Assembly: GCA_024734495.1 (NCBI GenBank)
Contig: JALMQS010000161.1
Location: 3,074,450 to 3,138,449, forward strand
Origin: Forficula auricularia
Taxonomy: Eukaryota > Arthropoda > Insecta > Dermaptera > Forficulidae
Direction: 5' to 3'
Length of the DNA: 64,000 nt
A model generated the notes under the pieces. It was not told the DNA's origin and ran no database searches. It saw only the letters and a program-made list of their open reading frames with translations. Of the stretch, positions 32,844-44,558 are shown in pieces (the stretch's first letter is position 1; every line of letters starts with the position of its first letter). The translations under genes were made by a program, and so were the position numbers.

Positions 32844-34573
32844 TAGGGTGTCCCTTATTTTTCAAAGTTTTTATTTTTTAACCCATAGGTCCTAGTTTTT
32901 TTTCATTTGACCCTAAAACATTCAAAAATAAATTTTTATCTTATTTGGAACATTTTAACCCATGTGCCGACTTGCGTGGGAACATGCTGATACAAGTTGC
33001 GTCGCAGATGCCGCGCGCCCGCGTGCTCTATTTGTCAAATATTCTCGGCTTGTCGGATAGTTAACGCGTATCGTTTTATATTTCGAAAATGTCAGTGGAA
33101 CTGAGAAGCTCTAAAAAACCCATTTTTTTGGTTGGTGAGATAAATCACCAAATAAGGGGTGCAAAATTACCGTCAAATTCTCGCAATTCTATTTTTTTAA
33201 CATTCTTTCATCTTTCATTCATCTTTAGACAAATGTCAACTTAGGATAAGGGATTCTGTTTATATATTTCAGGCTACAGTAGAAGCACTAGGTCTTAGTT
33301 GGGAGGACTAACAAATCAACAAATTTTCTATTCAACGCATTCGAACACAAATGAGGACGGATAGAGCGGATTCAATAAAATCCGATTTTTATATTAACGT
33401 GCCAGAAGTAGTTACTGTTCATTGAGATATACAATTATTACAAGGCCTTGATGCGAGAATTTCTAAAGAAGTAGTTCTGCCGATCCTTATTTCATTTGGA
33501 GAGAAGGAGCAAGCAACTTCTTGCAGTACCAAAACTAGACAGCTCTTCCGGCAAAGATAAAGCTAAAGAAGTTTATGCTAAAGGTGGTTTATGATTGGAA
33601 CCTCAATGATAAAGTACAAATCCTGTGCTGTGATACGACAGTATCTAATACAGACTGCTTGAATGAACCTTGTGTACTTTTAGAACAAAAACTAGACAGA
33701 GAATCGTTAATCTTTGCTTGCCGCCATCATGTTTATGAACTGATTCTTAAATGTGTATTTGAATCAAAGATCCACCAAGGCAGCCCCGATATTCCACTGT
33801 TCCAAAAGTTCAGAGACAACTGGAAGAACATTAATATTAATGCTATCGAAACATGCACTGATTTTGTCAAACAGCATCTTTGTGACGCGATCATTAACGG
33901 ATTGATGACTTTTTTTAATCATGAGCCACAAAAATTTATTATACGTAACGATTATTGGGAACTGATCGAACTATCTATTATTTTCTTGGGCGGAGATAAT
34001 AAGAGTAAAATTAAAATCAGACCTCCTGGCGCAATTCAGCAAGTACGATGGATGGCAAGAGCTATTTACTCTTTGAAAATATGTTTGCTGCAGTCTCAGT
34101 TCAAAATGAGCGTTGCAAGATGTTTGTTTATTCATTTCCAGACTAGAGTCAAACTCAACAGGGTCTTCTTTCCCCGATAATTTTTCCAAGCCCGTTTTGG
34201 CAGGGATTTTGCTAGATAGTAGATGGGAAAGTGGGAATCTCGTATCCAGACTGTAAAAAAGAGACCTTAGAAAGTATCCTGAATAAAAATATGTAACTTT
34301 ATTTTTTAATAATTAAAGGAATTACTTAAATTTATCTTTTAATCAATATTTACTGAAGATATGCACATTTGCGATGACCTTGCCTACATATTAAGAAGTG
34401 TTAAAAAACGGCAATATACATAAACTTTTGGGCCAAGTCGGCACGGGTTAACATTAAAACTTAGGAAGTTAACATTTTATATTTAAGTAAGGCTTAGTAT
34501 AATAAAAAGAATTAGAGGGTATTTCTTTTGTTAAATGCAAAAAAAAAATTTCGCCCATATAAGGGACACCCTA
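32844..34573 (+). mobile_element. 1.73-kb DNA transposon with 15-bp perfect TIRs
   Basis: TAGGGTGTCCCTTAT at 32844-32858 is exactly mirrored at 34559-34573. The flanks AGATACAT (32836-32843) and ATATACAT (34574-34581) match in 7 of 8 bases, suggesting an 8-bp duplication as in hAT, P or Merlin elements. It contains a transposase-like frame with frameshifts. This is the only element in the window that keeps both ends and most of a coding region of this type. Confidence 0.85.
33575..34180 (+). pseudogene. Transposase-like protein of the 1.73-kb element
   Basis: 201 open codons. VQILCCDTTVSNTDCLNEPC has the form of the first acidic motif of an RNase-H-fold transposase. FACRHHVYELILKCVFESKI is a histidine-rich segment, and later come DYWELIELSIIFLGGD and IRPPGAIQQVRWMARAIYSL. 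I recall similar uncharacterised, multi-copy proteins in insect and cnidarian genomes. Upstream, homologous-looking sequence (EKEQ, then KLDSSSGKDKAKEVYAK) lies in another frame, so the ATG at 33575 is not the original start, and the C-terminus is also broken near 34180. Superfamily not assigned. Confidence 0.65.
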
Positions 34574-34599
34574 ATATACATATATATATTTGATAAATA

Positions 34600-34725
34600 T
34601 ATATTATGTGTGTATATGTTTATTTGCATCAAGCAGAGGACAACCTCTTTGTTTCTCATCATGATTCAACACTGATTCTGCTACTCTCGGAGAAATAAAA
34701 ACTTTTCAATTAATAAAAAAATATT
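34600..34725 (-). mobile_element. Family U fragment next to the transposon
   Basis: Contains TTATTTGCATCAAGCAGAGG, ACAACCTCTTTGTTTCTC and the leader complement CTGCTACTCTCGG, ending AAAACTTTTCAATTAAT. A TA tract precedes it. No hammerhead-like motif remains. Confidence 0.6.
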
Positions 34726-35299
34726 TTTAGGAATAATTTTGTTTTTCTATTTTTCTAACTAGAAAATAAGGAAAAGTAATAAATATATAGCAATATAACA
34801 CTGAAAAGAAAAAAAGACATGTAAACATCCCTTTTAGTAGAAAATACGTAATTCTTAACTCCGCACATCATGTCAATGATTTATCCTTCTCAATGAAGAG
34901 GAAATTAGAGTATGCAATTTGAAGAGCGTTTAGATCAGCAGGGATCCCTCAAGGGCGCTCAAGTCATATTAATATAAGACGTACATTGATTGAGCCTAAA
35001 TGACAATGCATTAAAAGAGATTATGTACTTTATAAAGAGTAGGGAGGAACAATTAAAAATAGATGGAACGATAAAATTCGGTAAGCCCGTTTAGAGATTC
35101 GGTGTCTTGAATTAACTTTAAAATACTCAATTTTTTCTTTTTTTTATCCTTGTTTAAAAAAGTTTAAACCATAGAAAAAAATCGTTTGTATTATACATTC
35201 AAATCAAATTATCAGGGTGTTCTAGTTTAAGAATTGGAGAAATTTGGAAGTAAATCGAATATAGAATGATTGTAGCTAATGAGTTGAAATTTGGCACCG
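34726..35299. other. AT-rich stretch, no gene
   Basis: No long ORF and no repeat shared with the window. Confidence 0.5.
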
Positions 35300-36632
35300 A
35301 TATTGAATTAAATAAACTGCAACGAATCGTTGCTAGACTTTAATCCATAGATTAATATGTTTATTCCTTTATTATTAAACAGATATCACTGGACATTTGA
35401 ACTCACTGATAATAAAAGAGTACTATTGTAAATTTATTGTTTCGGTGGTTGAGTTGTTTACCAAATAAGAATTTGGTCTTTTTGATTTTCAGTCAATTCC
35501 TCCAGATCTTCAGCATACTTAACGGATACGTTATAAACGCAGTTGCTATGGTTACTTATAAAATTTTCTCACAAATTAAGCATTTTACAGAGAGCAGTCT
35601 ATCTATTCTTACTTAAAAGAAAAGTTTAATGAGCTATATTAAAGCGACCAAACACATAAATTTGAAAGAATTTTAAAAAGTACTAACTTATTCCAGAGTA
35701 AACTATTTTGAAATGTTATTTTCGTATAAACTTTATATGTTTATACATTTTTTGAGGCCCTCAAGGTACTTAAATAGAATATTTAATTTGACCGAAGTTG
35801 GCTAAGCTATTTTCAAGATACATATTTCGAAAAAACTAAAAAATTATTAGAAAAAAGTACTAATGTTTGTAGGTCAATATCTACCAAAAACTAATCACCG
35901 CTTCATTTTGCTTAAGTAATTATGTTTTATGTTTTCAATTTCATTTCATTCGATTGAACAGTGTGGAAAAAATCGTCGAAGAAAAAAAGGGATTCATCCA
36001 TCCCCCAAGGACTAAATGATAAAATCGAACTTTTGAGCCTCTGTACGAGACCCCATGTAATTTTTTAGAAAACTGTCAGGTCCTAAAATTCAACATGAAT
36101 GAATACTACAAATTGTGACTTTGTTTGAGACCATGAGTTCCGTAATCTGAGAACCCTTTGACGCGAGACTGATTGCTTCGCAATGGATTTTCTCTTTGGA
36201 AAATAATAGACTTAGGAGGAAATATTATAAGTAACCATAGCAACTGTGTTATATGATTTGTTACTTTTGCTGAAGCTCTGGAAGAATCGATTGAAAATCA
36301 AACATACCAATCCATTCTCATCTAACACTTGAGGAATAACCATTCTACATTGTATTTTTTACGTTTCGATTATTATTGGTAAGACTTTTGGAGAAATCGA
36401 CTTAAAAGCAAAAAGAGTTACCAATAATGATCTAAATATCAAAATTGCAATCTAGAATTGTTTATCCCTCAAGTATTAGATGAGAAATGATGGTTATTTT
36501 TTTAATTTAACATTGACTTGAAATAGTTAGCGATATCTGATTAATAATAAAGAAACCAACATATTAATATTTCAAATGACTATGGATAAAGCCTAGCAAC
36601 GATCCGTTGCAGTTTATTTTAATTCAATATTA
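35300..36632. mobile_element. Repeat R2, full-length foldback copy
   Basis: The ends AAACTGCAACGAATCGTTGC and its mirror at about 36596-36620, with ATCCATAG and TATTAATA blocks, form long TIRs continuing to near 35400 and 36530. The interior has GGAAAAAATCGTCGAAG-like and GAGACCCCATGTAATTTTT blocks that recur in copies at 40.5, 47.8 and 58.7 kb. About 1.3 kb, no ORF above 60 codons; non-autonomous. Confidence 0.75.
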
Positions 36633-37795
36633 ATAAAAATAAATATGGTTATTCGGGGCAAACCCAATTATTAAGTTTTTTTCATCAAAAATCAATTCAT
36701 GATTATAATATAAATAAAAAGACCGAAAAGGCTTACCGATGGGCCAAGTCAAGGAGCAAGGGAGGACCTAGTTAGGAGTCATTCGCCTTTTTATTTTATC
36801 GCTAATTATTTTTTTTTTTCATAAAACTCGCCAAACTTATGTATTCTGAATCTATTAATTAATAATCCATCGGTATTATTATTTTTTTTTTTAATCAGAT
36901 TGAATACAAGAAGGAGTACACCAATAAGAATACAAGACACAGCTACTATAAGTTTTGAAAGACCTTTGAAAAGAAGATAAGAGAGTGAATGAGCAAAAGG
37001 GTGGGAGATAAGTGTCTGTACACTCTTGAGAGTTTTGAAGAACTCGAAATTCTAAGAACCAAGAAAGAGGGAGGCTTGGAAAGATTTCCCTTTCGTGGAG
37101 TCAAAAGTATTAGCAAATGAAGTGGTTTGGTTATTAACCAATTTAAGGGTGAAGATGTGTTGGAAGTCAGTGAAATGAGTAAGGCTCAAACCGTATTTTG
37201 GGAAAAATTATTGATCGGAGTACAAGATGTCTTATTACGAAGCAGGTCCAGGAAGTAAGAGAACTGAACCTCTGACGCTCAAAGGGAATTTTTTAACAAA
37301 CTTGGCAGCACTACGTCCAAGGACAAGTTTCTGAAATTGAGTCTTTACGGTTTTGAATGAAGTTAACTAAATTTTTAGAAGCAAATTTGCCTATAGAGTT
37401 CAGATCGAGATTGGTTAAGGAGGTTCGGGACAGCTTATCGATCTGTTTGATCTTCGAAAAAATCTTTTGTATTTCTGCAGAGTGACAACTTCTACCTACT
37501 AAATTTTTTAATAAAAAAATTATTAATAATGAAGTTAATTTCGAATAAAAATATTTGTTTTGATAATATTAATAAAAAGAATATTGAGATAAATTTTTTC
37601 TCATTATAAAAAGATTTATTTAACACAAAAACGATTTCAAGAAATAAAGTTGGAATTCTACTCTAGTGCTTTTGTTATATATTCTGTTGGCTGCAAATAA
37701 CTTTGTATTTTTACATTTATGAATAACTAATTAACTATACTGTCAAATATATTGAAAAATGTATCATTCGATTCAGAAAAGTTGAATTATTGATC
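36633..37795. other. Low-copy stretch with a possible decayed coding frame
   Basis: 37061-37254 translates with a single stop: TKKEGGLERFPFRGVKSISK, stop, SGLVINQFKGEDVLEVSEMS, then KAQTVFWEKLLIGVQDVLLR. It is less AT-rich than its surroundings and may be a transposon or gene relic, but I do not recognise it. The rest is noncoding. Confidence 0.3.
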
Positions 37796-37807
37796 TCTAT
37801 AAATTTA

Positions 37808-38129
37808 TAAAGTTTAGGGAAAGCGGTGTTGGTTTATAGTGAAACATATTAAACAAAGGAATTATTATTTAACGGGTTATAGTGGTGTTTCACAAAGAGG
37901 AAATAAAATTAAAAAAATTAAAAAATCTTTTAAATTATTTTGGAGATTTTTTTTTTTTTTTTTTTTATATTCAGTGTTCTGTTTAACCTCCTGATGAAGG
38001 GTTCATAGCCCGAAATATGTATAGAGATAAATAAAAAATCTCCAAAATAATTTAAAAGATTTTTTAATTTTTTTAATTTTATTTCCTCTTTGTGAAACAC
38101 CACTATAACCCGTTAAATAATAATTCCTT
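37808..38129 (+). mobile_element. Family V hairpin element with 12-bp TSD
   Basis: Flanked by TCTATAAATTTA at 37796-37807 and 38130-38141. Leader TTTAGGGAAAGCGGTGTTGG then AGTGAAACATATTAAACAAA, followed by about 95-bp arms (37858-37952 and 38033-38129) that are almost perfect complements. The apex holds CTGATGA (37991-37997), GGG...CCC and GAAA (38012-38015), a hammerhead-like core. Its arm sequence differs from other V copies while the leader is conserved. Confidence 0.8.
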
Positions 38130-38141
38130 TCTATAAATTTA

Positions 38142-38448
38142 AATTAAAAGTTTTTGTGCCGAGAGTAGCATAATTATTATATTTTGAAGGAGACAATAAA
38201 AGAGTGTGTCTTCTGCTGGAATTATAAATTTTATTTATTTATAACGAGACTATAGTATCAAGGGCTTTGCCCTCTTCATCATTCTATTACAATTGATCCA
38301 CAGGGATTAATTTATGAATTTATTCCTGTGAATCAATTGTAATAGACTGATGAAGAGGGAAAAGCCCTCAATATTATAGTCTCGTTATAAATAAATAAAA
38401 TTTATAATTCCAGCAGAAGACACTCTTTTATTGTCTCCTTCAACTGTA
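38142..38448 (+). mobile_element. Family U hairpin element, nearly complete
   Basis: Starts with the leader TTTTTGTGCCGAGAGTAGCA and folds as one long palindrome: arms GAAGGAGACAATAAAAGAGT ... TATTTATAACGAGACTATAG mirrored by 38343-38448, ending GTCTCCTTCAA. CTGATGA (38347-38353) and the 6-bp-type stem are kept, but GAAAC has mutated. TATAAATTT occurs at both borders. It inserted at or beside the right TSD of the previous V element. Confidence 0.75.
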
Positions 38449-40499
38449 TAAATTTGTTGAAAATGGTATAATTTGTATAGAAGTTATAGCCCTTTTAATA
38501 GCTCGGTCCATTTACTGTTACATGTTAAAAGGACACTTTTCAATAATTTATTTCTCGGTAATGGGCCAGACGATCAACTTCAAATTTCTGGAATAAATAT
38601 TTAATACATCAATGATTCGATGGTAAAAATTTGAGAATTTTCTTTTAAAAATGATAAACAGTTCCTAACCCTCTTAAGAAGCGAAAGTGCTTCTGTGATG
38701 TGGGTGGCATCGTTAAAAAAGAGATCGTCTGCCTTATAGTGAATGAAATTATAAGTTAAATTAATTAAGTCGTTTATAAAATTTAAGAAGAGTTTGAGGG
38801 AAATTAGTGATTAGATGATTTTGAAGGAAATTTAATCCCCTACAAAATGAGCCTAATCGCACTATGATAGAGTGAAACGCTAATGAATGGTAATTTAAAA
38901 AAAAGAACCATTCTTCCTATCTTATTGAAATAAGAAAAGTTTAAATTCTTGAACGACCTCTTAATTATATAAAATTAGGGAAAGGAGGATTATTTTTTCT
39001 ACATAATATTTTTCTAAATTTCCATTTATAAAGAGAGAATTACTACCGAAACTTTTGGATATTTTATAATCGTTTTGAGATTGTTTTTACTTTAGCATAT
39101 GTTAAGGTGAAGTATTGTAATTGTGTAAGAAAAAAGTGTTTTTTTTGCTTCGTATTTTCGAAATATCTCGAAAAAAGCTCAAACTATTTTGATAAAAACA
39201 AGTGAGCGAATTCACGGGGTTTCGCTTTACAATAAAGATTTAAATAATGAACATCTAAAATTTGTATTTCAATTGATATTATTCTGTCAAAATGTTAGGG
39301 AGAACGTGAATGCGCATGTTATCTTTTAGGGGTTTGGCAGAAAGGAGAGAGAGAATTGTTATATGGAGGGGGAGAATTGATTAAATTGATGGCCGGAAAT
39401 TCAGATAGTTTATATAACCATGTATAAATTAAATGACAAGGGTAATTTAAAGGAAATGAGATTAAATTACGCGGAGAACAGTTGGATCATAGCTACTTAT
39501 CACGGCTAAGTGAAGAAGATTGCAGATGCAGCTGATGCATCAACTTCAATAAGATTCAAGACCCTCCCCCATTTTCGATCTCGAAAAAAAATATTTTTTC
39601 CCCACCCTGTTTCACGAGAGAAATTTTTAGAAAGGGTCTCTCTCTCTCCTTATAAACAATTTTTCAATTTTTGATAGAAAAGTAAATGTTAATTTTCCAA
39701 GATAATAGACTTATTTTTAATAGAGTATTTTAGCTGGACATAAAATAATATGATTAATATAAATAATATGGATCGATCGATATTTTTCATTTTAAGTAAA
39801 TTCCTCCATGTTTCAGCAATGGTTACCAATAATATGAACAAATTCAATTTTTTTTGTTGCCCCTTTGAACAAAAATTATTTATAATTCGACCCCGCTGAA
39901 TCCAAATCTGAAAGTAGAAATGCTGTATCACCTATCGTTTTCCCTGGTTTTTCATGTTTAGTTTTTAATAAAAATTTAATTCCCTTTTTAATAATACTTC
40001 GAAATTTTAAATTATTTTTGTTTGTTTCCTCATGAAATACGATTTAAATGTTTAAGTGAATAACTATGAAATATAAAAAAATTAAAAAATATATTATAGG
40101 ACCGGTTTTGACTGTTCAATGAAGAAATTTCATTAAAAAAAAACAACACATTTTTACTAGAATTTTCAAAATTTCTTTCTTGAACTCTGCGGTTTCTAAA
40201 TGGAGGACAGGACATACCTATATTATAGAAATTATTAATATAAAAGTTCGCTATTTCATATTATTAATACTTTATGAGTTATAGGAATTTGAATCAGGGC
40301 TGGATAAATAAAAGAAAGTCTAAGTTAAGCCGGGTGTGGAGACCTGAAGCCATACAACTATAAAACTATAAAATGTGGGTGTTCCGCAAAAAATTTAGGA
40401 GATTGAGAAAAAGGATGCGATATTCGTTATCAGCATCTCTGAATGCATAAAGATCACTTAGTTTTATTTAAAGGGAATTTCATTGTTTATCAGTGTAAT
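38449..40499. other. AT-rich stretch with an R1 5' fragment
   Basis: 39080-39310 (AAGTATTGTAATTGTGTAAG, TTTCGAAATATCTCGAAAA, GTCAAAATGTTAGGG) matches the start of R1 at 49985. The rest has only featureless short ORFs on either strand. Confidence 0.5.
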
Positions 40500-42040
40500 C
40501 CTAACGTCAAAAATTTAATGTAGAATCATTATTCCTCAAGTATTAGATGAGGAGTGATCTCTATTTTTGATTTTCAATCGAATCCTCCAGAACTTAAGCA
40601 AAGAAGGTAGCGGATACGATAACAACTCAGTTGCATGGTTACTTTATAAAATTCACTCTAAAATTTTGCATTTTACGTAGAGTAGCCTATCCATTCTTTC
40701 TTAAGTAAAGTTAAATGAGCTATTATTAAACTGACCAAATAAATAAATTTTAAAGAATTTAAAACATACTTTATTACTGTAAAAGAAAGTACTTTAAAAT
40801 ATAATTTTACTAAAAAATTTAGGTATATAACCTTTTTTGAGGTCCTCAAAAGTTTCTTAATAGAATATTAAATTTTATCGAAATTGGTTAAGCCAGTGTT
40901 TCTCAACCTTTTTTGGTTGACGGCACAATAAAAATATCTGGAATCATTTGCGGTACATCTACATATAAAAAAAAATGTAAAAGTTGTAATATGATACAAA
41001 AAATATGAAGTAATTATAAATACTATTTCAAAGTTACAAAACCCATGCAATTTTAATTATTTTTCAAAAACGCTAGCGGCACACAGATTGAGAAACACTG
41101 ATGGCTTAGAGAGCCCAAAATCTAAACAGTTCTCTGCAGTGAAAATACAAAAATTTTGCTGCAGAACAAACTCTCTAAGACGATTTCTTTTTATGAATTT
41201 AATTTTTCTATTGAATGATAAAAATGAAGAAAAAAGTAAAACTTTTCACGACCCAGTGTTCGCCAGTTAGAACAAGTATTTTTTTTTTTTTTACATTATT
41301 GTCTGAATTTTATTGAAGTTCAATTCAATATTTGCTCTCTTTATAACGAGTATAATTTTGATCCAAGAGCAAAAGGCCATTCCTAGAATAATAGAAATTA
41401 AAGAATTGAATCTTTAATAGTCTGAACAAGTCTTGACTTGTATTTCGCTATAAAGGAAGAAGTTAGATAATTCTATCCATACCTTTTTTATTTATATTCC
41501 TCGATCTTTCAAGACTCGGGTCGCTAAATATGCAGTAGTAATTAATAATAAACTTAAATATAAATTGTTTATTTATGCCTATATTATGACTTCGCATTAA
41601 AATCTCAATAAAAGTTTTTCCTTTTGCATTTTTGAAACAGAACTTTTAAAGCTAGAGGTTAAAGCATTTTCGAGATATTAAAAAAAATAAAAAGTACTAA
41701 TGTTTGTCAGTCGATATCTGCGAAAAACTAATCAGCACTTCATTTTGTTAAATTAATGGTATGTTTTCAATTTGGGGGTGGAAATAATAGTCGACAAAAA
41801 AAAGAATCCATCCATTCATACATCCCCAGCCCTACGGACTAAATGAAAAAATCGCACTATTTGTGCTCTGGACGAGACCCCATGTAAATATTGGCAAAAC
41901 CGTCAGTATCTAAAATTTAACCTATATGAATACTACAATATATAACTTTGATTGAGGTTATGTATTCTTTACCTGAGTTCCTTTTGAAGCCGCGCTTGGT
42001 TCGAGACCGATAACAATACTTTACTCATACTTTGCTATAG
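40500..42040. repeat. Repeat R2, copy 2 (carrying a hAT MITE)
   Basis: Shares TTCCTCAAGTATTAGATGAG, AATCGAATCCTCCAGAACTT, GAGACCCCATGTAAATATTG and the CGCGCTTGGTTCGAGACCGA end with R2 copies 1 and 4. It lacks the TIRs and is interrupted by the hAT MITE and by an unrelated block at about 41100-41600. Confidence 0.65.
40894..41101. mobile_element. hAT-type MITE (CAGTGTTTCTCAACC ends)
   Basis: CAGTGTTTCTCAACCTTTTT on the left and GATTGAGAAACACTG on the right form the TIR of the Charlie-like hAT class, with GGCACA motifs just inside each end. Flanks TGGTTAAG and TGGCTTAG match in 6 of 8 bases, a decayed duplication. Noncoding; the minus-strand ORF inside is incidental. Confidence 0.8.
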
Positions 42041-42044
42041 ATAA

Positions 42045-42645
42045 AGTAAAAAATTATAGTGAATATAGATTGTCAAAATTTAGTATTATGGCCACATCAC
42101 AATTATTCAGTATTTATTCTTTATATCTCAATAATTGTTAGGTTTATCAAATAATCTTTATTTAATTAAATGTTAAGAATTATTTTGAACAGAATGACAC
42201 CTTAATTTTGAAAATCGGTTGATAATTGATTTATGAAAGTATTTTTAATTTTAACTTGTTAATTTTTAAATATTTGAATTTGAAGTTAATTTTCCAATAT
42301 TGCCATCTTACAGCGATTTTTTCAACTCTTTTTTCTAATTAATTATGCAAATTCAAACATTTCAATCTGTGATTGAATCCAGCACTCTCTGGTAGAATTT
42401 ATTTTATTTACTTAAGAATAACTAACCATAACTATCTAAATAAAAATAACGCCATAACTTGATTAATAATTAACCGATTTGCAAAAATAAGGTGTCATTT
42501 TGTTTTTAAAAAATTTGTTAATATTTTAAATATAAGGTAATTTAATCAACGTAAAGCTTATGTATTAATAAGAAAAGAATTAAAAATTGACATGGCGGCC
42601 ATTTTAAAATTTCTAAGCATGTATTCACTGTAATTTTTCCTTTAT
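42045..42645. repeat. Diverged foldback repeat
   Basis: TTATAGTGAATA (42053) pairs with TATTCACTGTAA (42621), TGGCCA and AGAATGACACCTTAATTTTG (42191) pair with 42592 and AAGGTGTCATTTTGTT (42490), and AAATCGGTTGATAATT with 42463-42480. The arms are imperfect. No ORF. Confidence 0.55.
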
Positions 42646-44351
42646 TACCGACAAGTGATATGAAGATGTGCACTAAATATTATTAAAATAACTGGAAAAG
42701 ATTTTGGTATATACATTTTTATTTAAATAATATAATAATGGCTATCAGATGAAAAACCAACGAGAGATTGATATTTTTTCATGCGACATATTTTGTTCAT
42801 TTTAATGAGTAAATTTAAAATAAATTGCAAAGAACTTTTTTTTGAAGTTTTTTTTATCTCCCCTTTTATATTTTTAAAACTAAGGAAATATAATATTTTT
42901 AAAACACGTGCCATGCAAAGTAAAGAAAATAATTTATATTAATTTATTTATTAATATAAGTCAATTAAAATAAAAAATAAATGCAAACAAATTGTCTTAG
43001 TGACTTTTAGTTTGTGGGCGGATGTGTGGATGCGTGTATCTTCAAAAATAATTAATTGTATTTCTTTGAAATATACTATATTTATAATTCTTTTTTGTCA
43101 GTTCAGATAAATTAACTTTGTTTATTTCATAAACCTTGAAATGAAATGAAATATTTCTATGAGTTCGACAAAAATTGGAAGGGTGAGCGGTGAGGGATTT
43201 CAATTTATTTATTTTTTTTCAAATCTCAAAATTTTTACTTTAACTAATATCTCTTTCAATATATTATGCTATGAAGGAGTTTTGCATTCCTCTCCTGAGA
43301 TTTTGACATATTGAGAGCTTCTATCTCCAAGGGTATACAATTTACTTTCACTTTGTCAATTTTAGTAAACATTTTAGTCCTGCTAAGGTATCTACTTTGT
43401 AATGGACTGCCTCCCGTCAGAAATTAATCTGGCATCTTGGCGGTTTTCATGATGGACAGCTTACATGAGCCTGATCAAATATTTTAAGCTGGCAAAAGAT
43501 AATATTTCCTGTGTGCAACTGAAGTTCCAAACTGCCAATGTTAATAAATTAGGGAATCATTCTTTGTATTAATCTCAGGAAAGAGTCTTTGAATCGTTTA
43601 TCTATTTTTTAATAAATAAATAAAAATAAACAACATCTTTAACCAATAGAAATTGGAGTAAGAACAAAAAAGTGAGTTTTCTGGTCTTCATAGTCAAAAA
43701 AGACACCAAAAGACCATTTGTGTATGAGGGTTGGGGTCCATTATGTTCAGCAATTTGCAGAGTCACCAAATTCGAAACTTAGATATGAGTTGGAAGAATT
43801 ATAGAAAGCTTTTAGTTGAAATTGGCTTAGCAGAAGTACACGATTACTTCCGAGATTTTGGCTTTTTATGATTTTTTTAAATCTGACCATGTGTTTTGTT
43901 TTTATTTTGTAATCGCTTTGTTTACTATATATTATTTATTTTTATAATTGACATAAATTATATCTTGTTTAGAATTAATACAGGCAAGTTCATTTTAGGC
44001 GTATTGAAGAACTTGTTAAGCGCCTATTATGTCAGCAATGGCAAGACATGGAACAATGGAATTTTAACCCGAAGATTTATAAAATGAAATTAGGTCGAAT
44101 TTTAATAGATTTGCTTATATTTTGGAGGTGATTGTCTCAGGGGTTTGACTAGTTGCCCGGAAAGAAAACTAGAGCTTGGGTTCAAGTCCTGAGGGGGTAG
44201 GACCCTCCTACATGCAATATAAACATATCTATTAAAATCTTTGATTCGGCCTAAATTCATATCATTAATAGTTGATTATATATTGCAATAATAAGTTAAT
44301 GGAGACTCGTGGAAAGGTCCACAGTGATCTTGTAGCCAAGGTTTCCGTTTG
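42646..44351. other. AT-rich stretch, no gene
   Basis: 43690-43870 resembles the Helitron-like body at 25.9 kb (CAGAGTCACCAAATTCGAAA, CTTTTAGTTGAAATTGG). At 44150 GGGTTCAAGTCC has B-box form but no surrounding tRNA fold. The ORFs at 42723 and 43896 are unremarkable. Confidence 0.45.
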
Positions 44352-44558
44352 TATATATTATTATTGGTGTAGAATATTGAGGTATTTCGGAAAAATAAGA
44401 TACGGATGGTTGGTATGTAGTAAAAAAACTTCTTATGTAGTTTTTGTGTGCAAAGTTACACATAAAACACTACATAAGAAGTTTTTTTACTACATACCAA
44501 CCATCCGTATCTTATTTTTCCGAAATACCTCAATATTCTACACCAATAATAATATATA
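44352..44558. repeat. Near-perfect 207-bp palindrome
   Basis: 44352-44440 and 44470-44558 are almost exact reverse complements (TATATATTATTATTGGTGTA; GGAAAAATAAGATACGGATG; ACTTCTTATGTAGT). The central spacer is about 25 bases. The ORF at 44272-44658 reads through it and is an artefact. So few mismatches suggest a recent origin or active arm-to-arm correction. It lacks the U or V leader. Confidence 0.9.

Noticed and set aside
44120..44210. B-box-like GGTTCAAGTCC as a tRNA or SINE
   Set aside because: No A box at tRNA spacing, no acceptor pairing and no SINE tail.
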